Positions 7,910 to 17,300 of a stretch of DNA of 64,000 bases are shown here, piece after piece; the first letter of the stretch is position 1; every line of letters begins with the position of its first letter. The stretch is taken from contig NZ_NJDE01000016.1 in assembly GCF_002205895.1 (NCBI RefSeq), positions 24,889 to 88,888 on the forward strand, written 5' to 3'. Origin of the DNA: Saccharibacillus sp. O23. GTDB lineage: Bacteria; Bacillota; Bacilli; Paenibacillales; Paenibacillaceae. The notes beneath the pieces were generated by a model. That model saw only the letters and a list, made by a program, of their open reading frames with translations. It ran no database searches and was not told where the DNA came from. A program made the position numbers and the translations under genes.

Positions 7910-9610
7910 TCATAAAGCCTGATCGTCCACGCTGTCCAGCCAAGCTTCGATCTGCTTCATCACCGACGATACGCACCCGTCTTCGAACGGCGAGATCAGA
8001 CCGGCTTCGCGAACCAGTCCGGTAAAAGACAGACTTCCGCCTAGACCGCACAGATGCACGTAATCGAGCCATGCCGCTTCGCGGTCTTCTCTCGAACGTT
8101 TCCAGAACTGGAAGGCGCAGATCTGGGCCAACGTGTAATCGATATAATAGAACGGCGTATTGAAGATATGGCCCTGCTTGTGCCAGAAGCCTCCCCGTTC
8201 CAGATAGTCGCTGCCTTCGTAATTCAGATGCGGCAGATATTTCTTCTCGATCTCTCTCCAAGCGCTTTTGCGCTCTTGCGGAGTCGCGTCCGGATTCGCG
8301 TACACGAAATGCTGGAATTCGTCGACCGATACGCCGTACGGAATAAATTGCAGCGCCGAAGCCAGATGATCGAACTTGTATTTGTCCGTATCTTCTTCGA
8401 AAAACTTCTCCATCCACGGCCACGCGAAGAACTCCATGCTCATCGAGTGGATCTCGGCGGATTCCGACGTCGGGAACAGATAGGCGTTATGTTCGACATG
8501 ACGGCTGCTGTACGCTTGGAAAGCATGTCCCGCTTCATGCGTCAGCACGTCGATATCGGCGGACGTTCCGTTGAAGTTGGAAAAAATGAACGGCGCTCCG
8601 TAATCCGGCAGATAGGTGCAGTAACCGCCGCTTTCTTTGCCTTTGCGGCTGAGCAGATCGAGCAGATCGCGATCCAGCAAAAAGCGGAAAAACTCGTCCG
8701 TCTCCGGCGACATCTCGCGGTACATCGTTTCGCCGTTCTTGACGATCCAATCCGGATCGCCTTTGGGCGCCGCGTTGCCGCTCTTGAACGCGAATCCGTT
8801 ATCGTAATAGCGCAGCGTATCGACGCCGATCCGCTGCTGTTGACGTTCGCGAAGACGGGTCGCCGCCGGCACGATCTCTTCCTGCACCTGTTTGCGGAAA
8901 TTCGCGACCATTCCGGCATCGTAATCGGTGCGTTTCATGCGATCGTAACCCATCTCGACGAAGCTTGGATAACCGAGTTTTTTCGCCATTGCGGTCCGAA
9001 CCTTAACGAGCTCGTCATAGATGCGGTCGAAGTCGGCTTCGTGCTCCGCCATGAATCCGTAGCGGGCTTCGGACGCCCGGCGGCGCATGTCACGATCGGT
9101 CGACAGCTCGAACGGCAGCAGCTGCGACAGCGTGCGCTCTTCGCCTTCGAACGGAATTTTCGCCGACGCGATCAGACGCGAATATTCCGTCGTCAGTTTA
9201 TTTTCGAGCTGAAGTTCTTCGATGATCGCCGGACTGAACGAACGGAGATTGCAATCGGCGAGTTCGAACAATTGGCGGCCCCATTTCGCTTCCAGCTCGC
9301 TTCGCAGCGGGGAATCGACCAACAGCCGCAAATAGGCGTTCTCGAATTCCAGCATGAACGGGATATTTTCGTCCATGAACGCTTTTTCCGCCTGATAGAA
9401 AGCATCGGTCGTATCGACCGAATAACGGATGGTGACCAGCGTGACTTGCGTCGCCAGATTGCCGTATAACTCGTTGTATTCGCGGTTCGCCGCTTCGGCT
9501 TCCTGCACATTCGCGGCCGATTCGAATCGGGCCAACACTTCTTTGAAACGGCGCGAATACTCTTGGACGTCGGGCCGGGTATACGGATATTCCTTGAAAG
9601 TTAAGGTCAT
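7910..9610 (-). CDS. M3-family oligoendopeptidase (copy 1)
   Basis: 566 residues. A zinc metallopeptidase of the thimet/PepF type that cleaves short peptides in the cytoplasm. The catalytic HEAGH is at about 358-362, preceded by DIDVLT, and the third ligand region is EIHSMSMEFF. There is no signal peptide. The ATG at 9610 is chosen because AAAGGAG lies 8 bp upstream; the GTG at 9619 directly abuts it. It is a close paralogue of the gene at 9753: long blocks such as GVDTLRYYDNGF and IPFEGEERTL are identical. A terminator lies between the copies, so they can be expressed separately. Confidence 0.93.
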   Translation of the reverse strand: MTLTFKEYPYTRPDVQEYSRRFKEVLARFESAANVQEAEAANREYNELYGNLATQVTLVTIRYSVDTTDAFYQAEKAFMDENIPFMLEFENAYLRLLVDSPLRSELEAKWGRQLFELADCNLRSFSPAIIEELQLENKLTTEYSRLIASAKIPFEGEERTLSQLLPFELSTDRDMRRRASEARYGFMAEHEADFDRIYDELVKVRTAMAKKLGYPSFVEMGYDRMKRTDYDAGMVANFRKQVQEEIVPAATRLRERQQQRIGVDTLRYYDNGFAFKSGNAAPKGDPDWIVKNGETMYREMSPETDEFFRFLLDRDLLDLLSRKGKESGGYCTYLPDYGAPFIFSNFNGTSADIDVLTHEAGHAFQAYSSRHVEHNAYLFPTSESAEIHSMSMEFFAWPWMEKFFEEDTDKYKFDHLASALQFIPYGVSVDEFQHFVYANPDATPQERKSAWREIEKKYLPHLNYEGSDYLERGGFWHKQGHIFNTPFYYIDYTLAQICAFQFWKRSREDREAAWLDYVHLCGLGGSLSFTGLVREAGLISPFEDGCVSSVMKQIEAWLDSVDDQAL

Positions 9611-9668
9611 CACAAACACTCCTTTTCGGGGAAGTCGATACGGAAACGCGGTGATGCGGCATTTTTGT

Positions 9669-9703
9669 AAAAAAGCCTCCGTTTCTGTCGAGAAAACGGA
9701 GGC
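9669..9703 (-). terminator. Intrinsic terminator of M3 peptidase copy 2
   Basis: Stem GCCTCCGTTT / AAACGGAGGC with short loop, followed on the minus strand by a U run. It separates the two tandem peptidase genes. Confidence 0.9.
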
Positions 9704-9752
9704 TTGGCTTGTCGGAAATGCCTAAACGCGAAAGAACTTCATCATACGTAAC

Positions 9753-11450
9753 TTACAGCGCTTTGTCGTCCACGCTGTTCAGCCATTCTTCGATCGTGCC
9801 GATCACCGAAGCGACGCAGCCGTCTTCGAACGGCGAGATCAGACCGGCTTCTTTGACCAGACCGACGAACGATTGCGTGCCGCCGAGACCGCAGAGGTGG
9901 ATATAATCTTTCCAAGCATCCGCGAAATCTTCTCTCGAACGTTTCCAGAATTGGAACGCGCACAATTGAGCCAGCGTGTAATCGATGTAGTAGAACGGCG
10001 CGCCGAAGATGTGGCCCTGCTTCTGCCAGAAACCGCCGCGCTCCAGATAGTCGTTGCCTTCGTAGTTCAAGTGCGGCAGGTACTTCTTCTCGATGTCTCT
10101 CCAAGCCGTCTTGCGCTCGTCCGGCGTCGCGTCCGGATTCGCGTACACGAAGTGCTGGAATTCGTCGACCGATACGCCGTAAGGGATAAACAGCAGGCTC
10201 GAAGCCAGATGGTCGAACCGGTATTTGTCCGTGTCTTCCTTGAAGAACTTCTCCATCCACGGCCAAGTGAAGAACTCCATGCTCATGGAATGGATCTCGG
10301 CGGACTCGTAAGTCGGCCACAGGTATTCCGGCACTTCGTGTCCGCGGCTGGAATAGACTTGGAACGCGTGTCCCGCTTCGTGCGTCAAGACGTCGATATC
10401 GCCCGACGTTCCGTTGAAGTTCGAGAAGATGAACGGCGCTTTGTAGTCCGGCAGGTACGTGCAGTAGCCGCCGCCCGCTTTGCCTTTTTTGCTCACGAGG
10501 TCCATCAGGTCGTTCTTCAGCATGAATTGGAAGAACTCGTCCGTTTCCGGCGCCAGCTCTTTGTACATCTCTTCGCCGTTCTTCACGATCCATTCCGGAT
10601 CGCCTTTCGGCGTCGCGTTGCCCGTCTTGAAGCTGAAGCCGTTATCGTAATAACGCAGCGTATCGACGCCGATCCGCTCTTCTTGGCGCTTGCGCAGACG
10701 GGTCGCCGCCGGCACGATCTCTTCTTGCACTTGCTTGCGGAAGTTCGCGACCATCTCGGCGTTGTAGTCGGTGCGCATCATGCGGTCGTAACCCATTTCG
10801 ACGAAGCTCGGATAGCCGAGTTTTTTCGCCATTTTCGTCCGGACTTTGACCAGCTCGTCGTAGATGCGGTCAAGCTCCGGTTCTTTTTCGTTCAGGAAAC
10901 CGAAACGGGCTTCGGAAGCGCGTTTGCGCATATCGCGGTCCGTCGACAGCTCGAACGGAAGCAATTGCGGCAGCGTGCGTTCTTCGCCTTCGAACGGAAT
11001 CTTCGCCGAAGCGATCAACTGGTCGTATTCGGTCGAGAGTTTGTTCTCGAGCTGAAGGTCTTCGATGATCTCCGGGCTGAACGTGCGGATCGCGCTTTCG
11101 GCCAGAGCGAACAACTGGGTTCCCCATTTGCTTTCGAGTTCTCCGCGGAACTTCGACGTCGTCAGCGCGCGATAATAATCCGATATGTACTCTTGGACCA
11201 CCGGGCCGACTTCGTCCATGAATTCTTGTTCGGTCTTGTAAAACTCGTCGGTCGTGTCGATCGAGTGGCGGATGCTGACGAGCTGATGTTGCGTGTCGAA
11301 GCTGTTGCGCAGGGTATTGATCTCGTGCATCACGGATTCCTGTTCGGCCGCGCTTCCCGCCGCTTCGAACTTGGCGATCAGGTCCTTGAAATTAATCTTC
11401 AACTGGTCAATATTAGGGCGTACGTAATCGAATTGCTGAAAAGTCGTCAA
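9753..11450 (-). CDS. M3-family oligoendopeptidase (copy 2)
   Basis: 565 residues, the same family and architecture as the gene at 7910, with HEAGH at 357-361 and GTSGDIDVLT before it. Substrate-side differences between the copies cluster in the first ~120 residues and around residue 370 (RGHEVPEYLW against RHVEHNAYLF), so the two may prefer different peptides. The start is a TTG with AGGAGG 9 bp upstream. This looks like the ancestor-type gene of a tandem duplication; nothing in the sequence says which copy is older. Upstream (11451-11589) no other gene is visible. Confidence 0.93.
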   Translation of the reverse strand: MTTFQQFDYVRPNIDQLKINFKDLIAKFEAAGSAAEQESVMHEINTLRNSFDTQHQLVSIRHSIDTTDEFYKTEQEFMDEVGPVVQEYISDYYRALTTSKFRGELESKWGTQLFALAESAIRTFSPEIIEDLQLENKLSTEYDQLIASAKIPFEGEERTLPQLLPFELSTDRDMRKRASEARFGFLNEKEPELDRIYDELVKVRTKMAKKLGYPSFVEMGYDRMMRTDYNAEMVANFRKQVQEEIVPAATRLRKRQEERIGVDTLRYYDNGFSFKTGNATPKGDPEWIVKNGEEMYKELAPETDEFFQFMLKNDLMDLVSKKGKAGGGYCTYLPDYKAPFIFSNFNGTSGDIDVLTHEAGHAFQVYSSRGHEVPEYLWPTYESAEIHSMSMEFFTWPWMEKFFKEDTDKYRFDHLASSLLFIPYGVSVDEFQHFVYANPDATPDERKTAWRDIEKKYLPHLNYEGNDYLERGGFWQKQGHIFGAPFYYIDYTLAQLCAFQFWKRSREDFADAWKDYIHLCGLGGTQSFVGLVKEAGLISPFEDGCVASVIGTIEEWLNSVDDKAL

Positions 11451-11589
11451 GGCTGTGTTCCTCCTCTAATCTCATAGATTCTTTTCCCAGTATAACGATT
11501 TCGGAACATAATCACCAGATGAAATGCAAAACTTTCGCTTTCTGCGGCAGGTTAGTTAACATAACGAAGGATCAAACCTGATCGACGGG

Positions 11590-12366
11590 TTATTTTTTCC
11601 GGCAAACGCAAACCATCGAATAACTGTCGGGACGGAGCGGCGAACGCTGCCAATCGGCGTACAGACCTTCCGCTTCAAAGCCGGCTTGTTCCAACAAACG
11701 CAGCAGTTCCTGCGGATAGGTATAACGAAGATCGATATGCGTACGCTCTTCGGTTCCGTTTTCCTGCCGCCGGATCGTCGTGTAGTGCTGAATTTGCGTC
11801 AGCGCGTCGTAACGGGCGATCGTATAGAGGTTCGTTCGGCTGCCGTCCGTTTCTTCGGCCGTACGCCAGTATTCTTCCGTTTCGGGCTGCATCAGTTCTT
11901 CCGAGCCGGGGAAACGGGTATCGAACGCGAATACGCCGCCTTTCTTCAAATTGCGCGATACGGCCGAGAACAGCTGGTTTTGGTCTTCGTTGGTCAAAAA
12001 GTGCTGAAAGCCGTTGCCCGTCATATAAGCGAATCCCGCGGGGGACGTCAGATTCAGCGCCGCCGCGTCGCCCGCGATCCAGCGAATCTCGACTCCGGCC
12101 GTTTCCGCTTTGCGGCGCGCCAATTCGAGCATGCCTTCGTGCAGATCGACGCCTACCACCTCGAAACCGGCTTCCGCAAGCGGGATCGCCGTACGTCCCG
12201 TTCCGCAGCCGATCTCCAGTATCGCTCCGCCCGCGGCCTGCGCCGCGTATTCGAGCAGCATCGGAAGTTCGGGCTTCCAAGCTTCGTTCTCCCGATCGTA
12301 ACGTTCGGGGTTCGCGTATTCTTCGTCGTTGCCGTGCGCGTCGTTCCATTCGGTTTCGTTTCTCAA
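11590..12366 (-). CDS. SAM-dependent methyltransferase
   Basis: 258 residues, class I methyltransferase fold. Motif I is ILEIGCGTGRTAIPLAEAG, with the acidic end of strand 2 at VVGVDLHEGML and motif III-like sequence near GFAYMTGNGFQHFL. The substrate is not evident. The start is a TTG (LRNETEWND) preceded by AGGAAGGA at 9 bp; the open frame extends upstream to an ATG but that part has the composition of the repeat region and no ribosome site. Confidence 0.88.
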   Translation of the reverse strand: MRNETEWNDAHGNDEEYANPERYDRENEAWKPELPMLLEYAAQAAGGAILEIGCGTGRTAIPLAEAGFEVVGVDLHEGMLELARRKAETAGVEIRWIAGDAAALNLTSPAGFAYMTGNGFQHFLTNEDQNQLFSAVSRNLKKGGVFAFDTRFPGSEELMQPETEEYWRTAEETDGSRTNLYTIARYDALTQIQHYTTIRRQENGTEERTHIDLRYTYPQELLRLLEQAGFEAEGLYADWQRSPLRPDSYSMVCVCRKK

Positions 12367-12569
12367 GTTCGGTATTCCTTCCTTTCTGGACGAGAACCCG
12401 TTTCTTCGTTTTGTGGCAGCGCCGCGTCCGAGAACAACGAAGTCCCCCGCTGTCGACAACGGGGGATACCGGGCCGTTCATTCGATTATAAAGCCCCTTC
12501 GCGATTCGGTCTATCGTACGCCGGACCGATGACCGGGTTCAGGCTTTGGACGGATAAGACTGGTACGCC

Positions 12570-12694
12570 GACCGCTTAAGAGGCTAGGTTTCACCCTCCG
12601 AGATTTCGTACCTAACCCGTGTACGAAGTCTCCGACGGGCCCCCTTAAACCGTGCGTGTTTTCGAAAGGCTCAAACCTTAGATTCTATGTGGTC
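12570..12694. repeat. Structured ~130-bp repeat, copy A
   Basis: Direct repeat of 13009-13138. The first ~70 bp differ at only about five positions (shared core includes CGAAGTCTCCGACGGG). The ends can pair: GACCGC with GTGGTC, where copy B has GCGGTC, so the stem is kept by a G-U pair. An inner stem GGCTAGGT / ACCTAACC has one C-A mismatch. The apical hairpin of copy B is degenerate here. No protein frame is supported. Confidence 0.7.
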
Positions 12695-12753
12695 AGCTCA
12701 TTAGGCTGCTTTTTCGACCGCACGACTCGCGGATGGTATTCGACGTTGTGTCC

Positions 12754-12994
12754 TGCATTGTCTTTTCGTCAACGTAGAACAGGCTTTTTCGCTTGCCCGC
12801 TATCTTACATTGCTTAAAAAGCAACGTAGAAACGCTGCATCGCCAAATGAGGCTCGTTTTCCGCGTCTACGTTGCCTTTTCGTCAATGAAGCTATCGCAG
12901 GGTCGTCGATCCTGTGTTCTACGTTGCCTTTTTGTCAATGCAGCTACCGGAAGGCCGTCGGCTGCGTGCTCTACGCTGCCAAATTGTCGACGCG
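12754..12994. repeat. Cluster of five short hairpin units
   Basis: Five imperfect units of ~24 bp begin near 12756, 12807, 12866, 12918 and 12970, with a spacing of about 52 bp between most. Each has a loop like CTTTTCGT between arms. In the first two the arms read CATTG..CAACGTAG; in the last three they read CTACG..CAATG with the loop in the same orientation in units 1, 3 and 4, as if the arms had been swapped. Small open frames here are composition artefacts. Confidence 0.6.
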
Positions 12995-13008
12995 ACCTTC
13001 TATTACCT

Positions 13009-13138
13009 TGACCGCTTAAGAGGTTAGGTTTCGCCCTCCGAGAGTTCGTACCTAACCCGTATACGAAGTCTCCGACGGGAAACCCGCTTGAACCATGCGG
13101 GTTTCCGAAGAACTCAAACCTTAGATTTTATGCGGTCA
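13009..13138. repeat. Structured ~130-bp repeat, copy B
   Basis: Closing stem TGACCGC / GCGGTCA (7 bp, perfect), inner stem GGTTAGGT / ACCTAACC (8 bp, 13022-13029 with 13050-13057), a short CCGT / ACGG element, and a 9-bp hairpin GAAACCCGC / GCGGGTTTC (13079-13105). The strand AGGTTT can instead pair with AAACCT at 13116-13121, so two alternative folds exist. I do not match it to a known RNA family. It ends 45 bp from the GH18 stop at 13183. Confidence 0.7.
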
Positions 13139-13182
13139 GCCTACTAAATCTACAAAACGGGAATTCTGAATATAGCGGCCAC

Positions 13183-14286
13183 TTATCGCCGCACCGAAGA
13201 CGGCGTTTCGCTCGCCAATCCCGCGCGAACGGCTTCCAGCAGTTTTCCCGTCCGGTCGCAGCGATATTCCCAGAACATCACGCCGCCCAGACGCTCGGCT
13301 CGAACGTATTCGCATTTAAAGGCGATCGATTCTTCGTCGTCGTACGTAATGAACGTCCCGCCGTCATGCCGGCCGCCGTCGTACAAATACGGAGCCTTCG
13401 CTTCGTCGTCCCAATAGCGGCGGAAGCCGTTCCGATCGATATACGCGGCATCCAATTCCGTGAATTCGGGTCCGTAACCGCCGCTGGTCGCCGCCATCTG
13501 GTGCAGGCCGTTGTCGACGTCCGGAACGCCTTTCCACATTCGGGAATAGAAAGCGGCCCCGATCACGATCTTGTCCTTCGGCACGCCGGCTCCGGCGAAC
13601 AAGTTGACCGATTCTTCGACGCTGATGCGGAACAAATCGCCGGTCGGCGTATGCAGATTCGTATGATGGCCGGTCAATACCTGAAATCCGCCGCGCATAT
13701 CGTAGGTCATAAGCTGCACGTAATCCAGATAACGCTGGGCTTCGGCCATATCGGTTCCGTCGATGTAATAACGGTCCGCTCCTGCGGCGATGGTCAGCAG
13801 ATAATGCCGACTTTCCGCAGCGCCTCCAGCGTCGAACGCTTCGCGAATCGTTTGCAGCAGCAGCGTAAAATTGACGCGGTCGTTCGGGCTCGCGCCGATG
13901 CCGGCTTCTCCGTAACACGGATATTCCCAATCCAGATCGACGCCGTCCAGATCGTAAGTCTCGACGGCGGCCAGAGCGGATTCGGCCATGCGCCGGCGTC
14001 CCGCTTCGGTCGAAGCCGCTTCGGAGAATCCGCCCGCGCTCCAGCCGCCGACCGACAGCAGGATGCGGACGGGCGGATGTTCGCGGCGAAGACGGCCGAT
14101 CTCTTCCATGTTGCGCAGGTGTCCGGTGACGATCGCGTCATCTTGCACATGGCCGAACGCGATATTGATATGCGTCAGTTTGCGCAGATCGTCGGCATGC
14201 AGATCCGGCAGATCGGCATGGCCGACGTAACCGACCGTGCGGAACTCGGCGGCGTCGGATAACGAATTCGGAGAAAGGTCTGTCAA
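13183..14286 (-). CDS. Glycoside hydrolase family 18 protein
   Basis: 367 residues. The GH18 active-site motif DGVDLDWE spans 114-121 with Glu121 as acid; the barrel strand LLSVGGWSAGGF and QLMTYDMRGGF and the final FWEYRCD fit a chitinase or endo-beta-N-acetylglucosaminidase. There is no signal peptide, so it acts inside the cell, probably on imported chito- or glycan oligomers. The start is a TTG with AGAGGA upstream. It is the last gene of the operon that begins with the sugar importer. Confidence 0.9.
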   Translation of the reverse strand: MTDLSPNSLSDAAEFRTVGYVGHADLPDLHADDLRKLTHINIAFGHVQDDAIVTGHLRNMEEIGRLRREHPPVRILLSVGGWSAGGFSEAASTEAGRRRMAESALAAVETYDLDGVDLDWEYPCYGEAGIGASPNDRVNFTLLLQTIREAFDAGGAAESRHYLLTIAAGADRYYIDGTDMAEAQRYLDYVQLMTYDMRGGFQVLTGHHTNLHTPTGDLFRISVEESVNLFAGAGVPKDKIVIGAAFYSRMWKGVPDVDNGLHQMAATSGGYGPEFTELDAAYIDRNGFRRYWDDEAKAPYLYDGGRHDGGTFITYDDEESIAFKCEYVRAERLGGVMFWEYRCDRTGKLLEAVRAGLASETPSSVRR

Positions 14287-14346
14287 GTCGATTCCTCTTT
14301 TCTATAAGTGATGAAGCCGCGATCAAGGAAACGAGCGACGCGGCCG

Positions 14347-17300
14347 TCAATCCGTAACGGAGCGCAGCACTTGAAGCGCTTCGCCGCAGCTGCCCGGTTT
14401 ATAACCGGATTCGGCGTAACGAACGTTCAGCGACTCGTCCAAAACGAATAGATGCGGGTATTCCGTACCCGGCGGCGGACACGCGGCTTTCATCGCGTTC
14501 AGCGCTTCGCCGAATCGGTCATATGCGAATACCGTACCGCTTGGCAGCGGCTTCGGCACGAACGAAGCGACTTCAGGCGGCAGTTTCGCACCGGCTTCTT
14601 CGGCGTTCCCCGAAGCGCGATCTTCGACCGCGTTGACGGGGCTGTCGCTTTGCAAGATCAGGATCAACGGTCTGCCTGCCGCTTCCAGCTCGGTTCGCGA
14701 TTCTCCGGCTTCGCGCAGCAGATGGCGGGTCGGTTCGAGTCTCGGATCGATCCAAGCGACCAGCGCTCCCCGGCTTCCGGCCAACTCCGCAAGCGAAGCC
14801 GTCTCGACGCCGGTCCGCAGCAGGGGCGCATCGCCCGGCGCGGCTCCCAATACGGGAACCGCTTCTTCCGGCTGACGGAACAACGGTTCAAGCTGCGTCT
14901 CGGCGCCCGGCTCGATCTTGAAATAAAGCAGTCGGCCGAGCACGCGGCCGTCCTGCAAGCGAATCCCCGTGGTCATCCGGTAATCGCCAGCTTGCAGTTC
15001 GAACGGACGGTCATAAACGTCTTTTTCCCGGAACGGGTATTCCAGCGTCGCGTAGAAGCCGTTCTCCAGCCGCGCCAGCGTAAAATTCTCGCGATAAGCG
15101 GCTTCGACGGAGACAGGCGCGGCTTCGGCGGCCGCGCCGCGCAGCAGGCGCAGCGTTCCTCCGCCGCCGCTGGGCGGAACGGCCGCAGCAGCGGCGGCCG
15201 ACGGCTGACGTGCCGGATCGGCGGGATCGGCCTCGGCCGATGCGGATTTCGGAGCATCAAGACCGGCCGACCCGAGTAGAGAGACGGCGGGATGCGCCGT
15301 CGACGGGTCCGAAGCGGCGGACGACGAACCGCTTCCTTCGTTTCGGGCTTCGCGAGGCGAGGACTCATCAGCCTCCTCAGTCGCGGACTGCCGGCCGATG
15401 TCTGTCGGCCGCTCCAGATCGGTCCATTCGCCGCCTACAAGCGCCTGCGGCCGCTGATCGGCGGGATGCAGTCTCGCCGGTATGCCGAAGCTTCGGCAGA
15501 GGGCGATCAGCAGGATCTCGACCGACTCGCGGTCGCCGGTCTTAAGAGCCCACGTCCCGGCCGGCGAAGCTTTGCCGGGAACGGGCGTCAGCTCGCCGCG
15601 AACGGTCCGGTTCGCGGCCACATAACGCGCCAGCGTGCGCGGGTCTGCCCGGAAGGCCGCCCGCTGCTCGGCGGAGAAAGCGGCGCGCAGCGCGCCTCGG
15701 TAGGGAGCCAGCCGCTCCCAGCGCACGCGCGGATTCAGCACGTGCGCGAGGTCTTCCGGAAGCGGCGCCGCGTTTCCGTCCGCCTCTTCGCCCCCGGCCC
15801 GAGCCGCCGGGGACCCGAGATCAAGCTCGGGCGCATAGTCCGCCAGAGCTTCCAAGCCGTGCAGCAGATGGTCGTCCAACGTCCGACGATCGCTGTCGAT
15901 CAAGTCTTTGGCGGTCAGGCTCTCCAGCAGCCGAAGCGGCCACTCCCCGAAGCGCGGCGCATGGTCCTCCAAGAACGCCGCGATGGCTTCGACGTTGCCC
16001 CGCGCGTCTTCCAGCACGCGCAGCGTGCGCTTCGCGTCCAAGCCCGTTTTCGCGGCCAGCGCGTTCGCTTCCGCTTCGCCCGCGAACGTCCGCTCGTAAG
16101 CGGCGCGAATCCGTTCGCCTTCGGCGACCTTTTCCCGATGGCGTTCAAGCGCCGCTTCGCTCAATGCTTGTCCTTCCGCTTCCGGGTCCGCCGCGAGTTC
16201 TCCCGGCGGCGTCAGATCGATATCGACCGCGCCTTCCGGCTGGCCTTCTTGATCCAGCACCAGTTCCGCGTTTTCTTCCGGCGTCGAAGCGCCGAAGCCC
16301 CGTACCGTCGTTTCGCCCCAGAATCCGCCTTGCGCGGCCCGGACGACCAGATCGCCGAAGCCGGTCACGAACGAGACGCTTCCTTGCCCGTCCGCCGTAA
16401 TCTCGGCGATCGGATGCAGCTCGGCGTAATTATAGAGCTGAAACTGCACCTTCGCGCCGCCGGCCGGTCGGCCGAAGCGATCCGCGACGCGTACGTGCAG
16501 CTTGCGCGTCGGGGCATAATTGGACAGCAGATTGATCTCGGTATGCGCGCCGCCGCCGACGGTGATCGGTTCGGGTCCGGCATAACCGGACGATACCCGG
16601 GTATGCACCAGCATCGCGCGGCGGGCCGGGCCGTCGAACCAACCGCGATCGAGCGCGGGTTCCGGTTCGCAGGCTCCGATATAATGCCAAGCGCCGTCCG
16701 CCCAAGCTTCGACCCACGCATGGTTATCGTCCACATGCGCCCAACGCGGCGTATAACACTGACGGGCCGGGATTCCGATACTGCGCAGAGCGGCCGTCGC
16801 CAGCGTAGATTCTTCGCCGCAGCGTCCTTTGGCGCTGCGCATCAAGCCGAGCGGCGAGATCGTACGGGCGTCGCTGCCGGTATAGGTTGCCTTTTCGTAA
16901 CACCAGTAATTCGTTTCCAGCACGGCTTCGGCCATCGTCAGGTTCCGGACGCGTTCTTCCAACTCTCCGGCGATGACGCCGCGATAATCTTCGATCCGTT
17001 CGTTGTTGATGCGCGGCGGCAGCACGTAATGGAGAAACAGCTCGTCCGGCACGCGTGCGCCCCACGGCATGCGGCGGCGCGTCTCAAGCGCCTGCCGGAC
17101 ATGCGACAAGAACAATTCGCCGTCGTAATCCGCCAGATCGTTGATCGGCATATGCGCGTACAGCCATTCGAGCGCCAGCCGTTCTTCTTCGTTCAGATCG
17201 CCCGTCAAGACGCCGAACAATTCCTGTTCGCGATGCTTCGCCAGCTCTCTTCTGAGGTTGAAGCTCGTTTCGAGCGCGGCCAGTTCCGCCGAACTCAGCG

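Noticed and set aside
8054..11477. Long plus-strand open frames (471 and 534 codons) opposite the two M3 peptidases
   Set aside because: They mirror the peptidase genes in another frame. The resemblance to each other is explained by the tandem duplication, and both are His/Arg-rich antisense products.
12570..12694. Insertion sequence end or group II intron relic
   Set aside because: No transposase or reverse transcriptase remnant, no domain V-like hairpin, and the two copies are direct rather than inverted.
12793..13019. Two ~70-codon plus-strand frames in the repeat region
   Set aside because: Overlapping frames without ribosome sites, made of the hairpin units; no coding signature.
12570..13138. 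A CRISPR array at the repeat cluster
   Set aside because: Only two long and five short, imperfect units exist; spacers are not of constant length and no cas gene is present.
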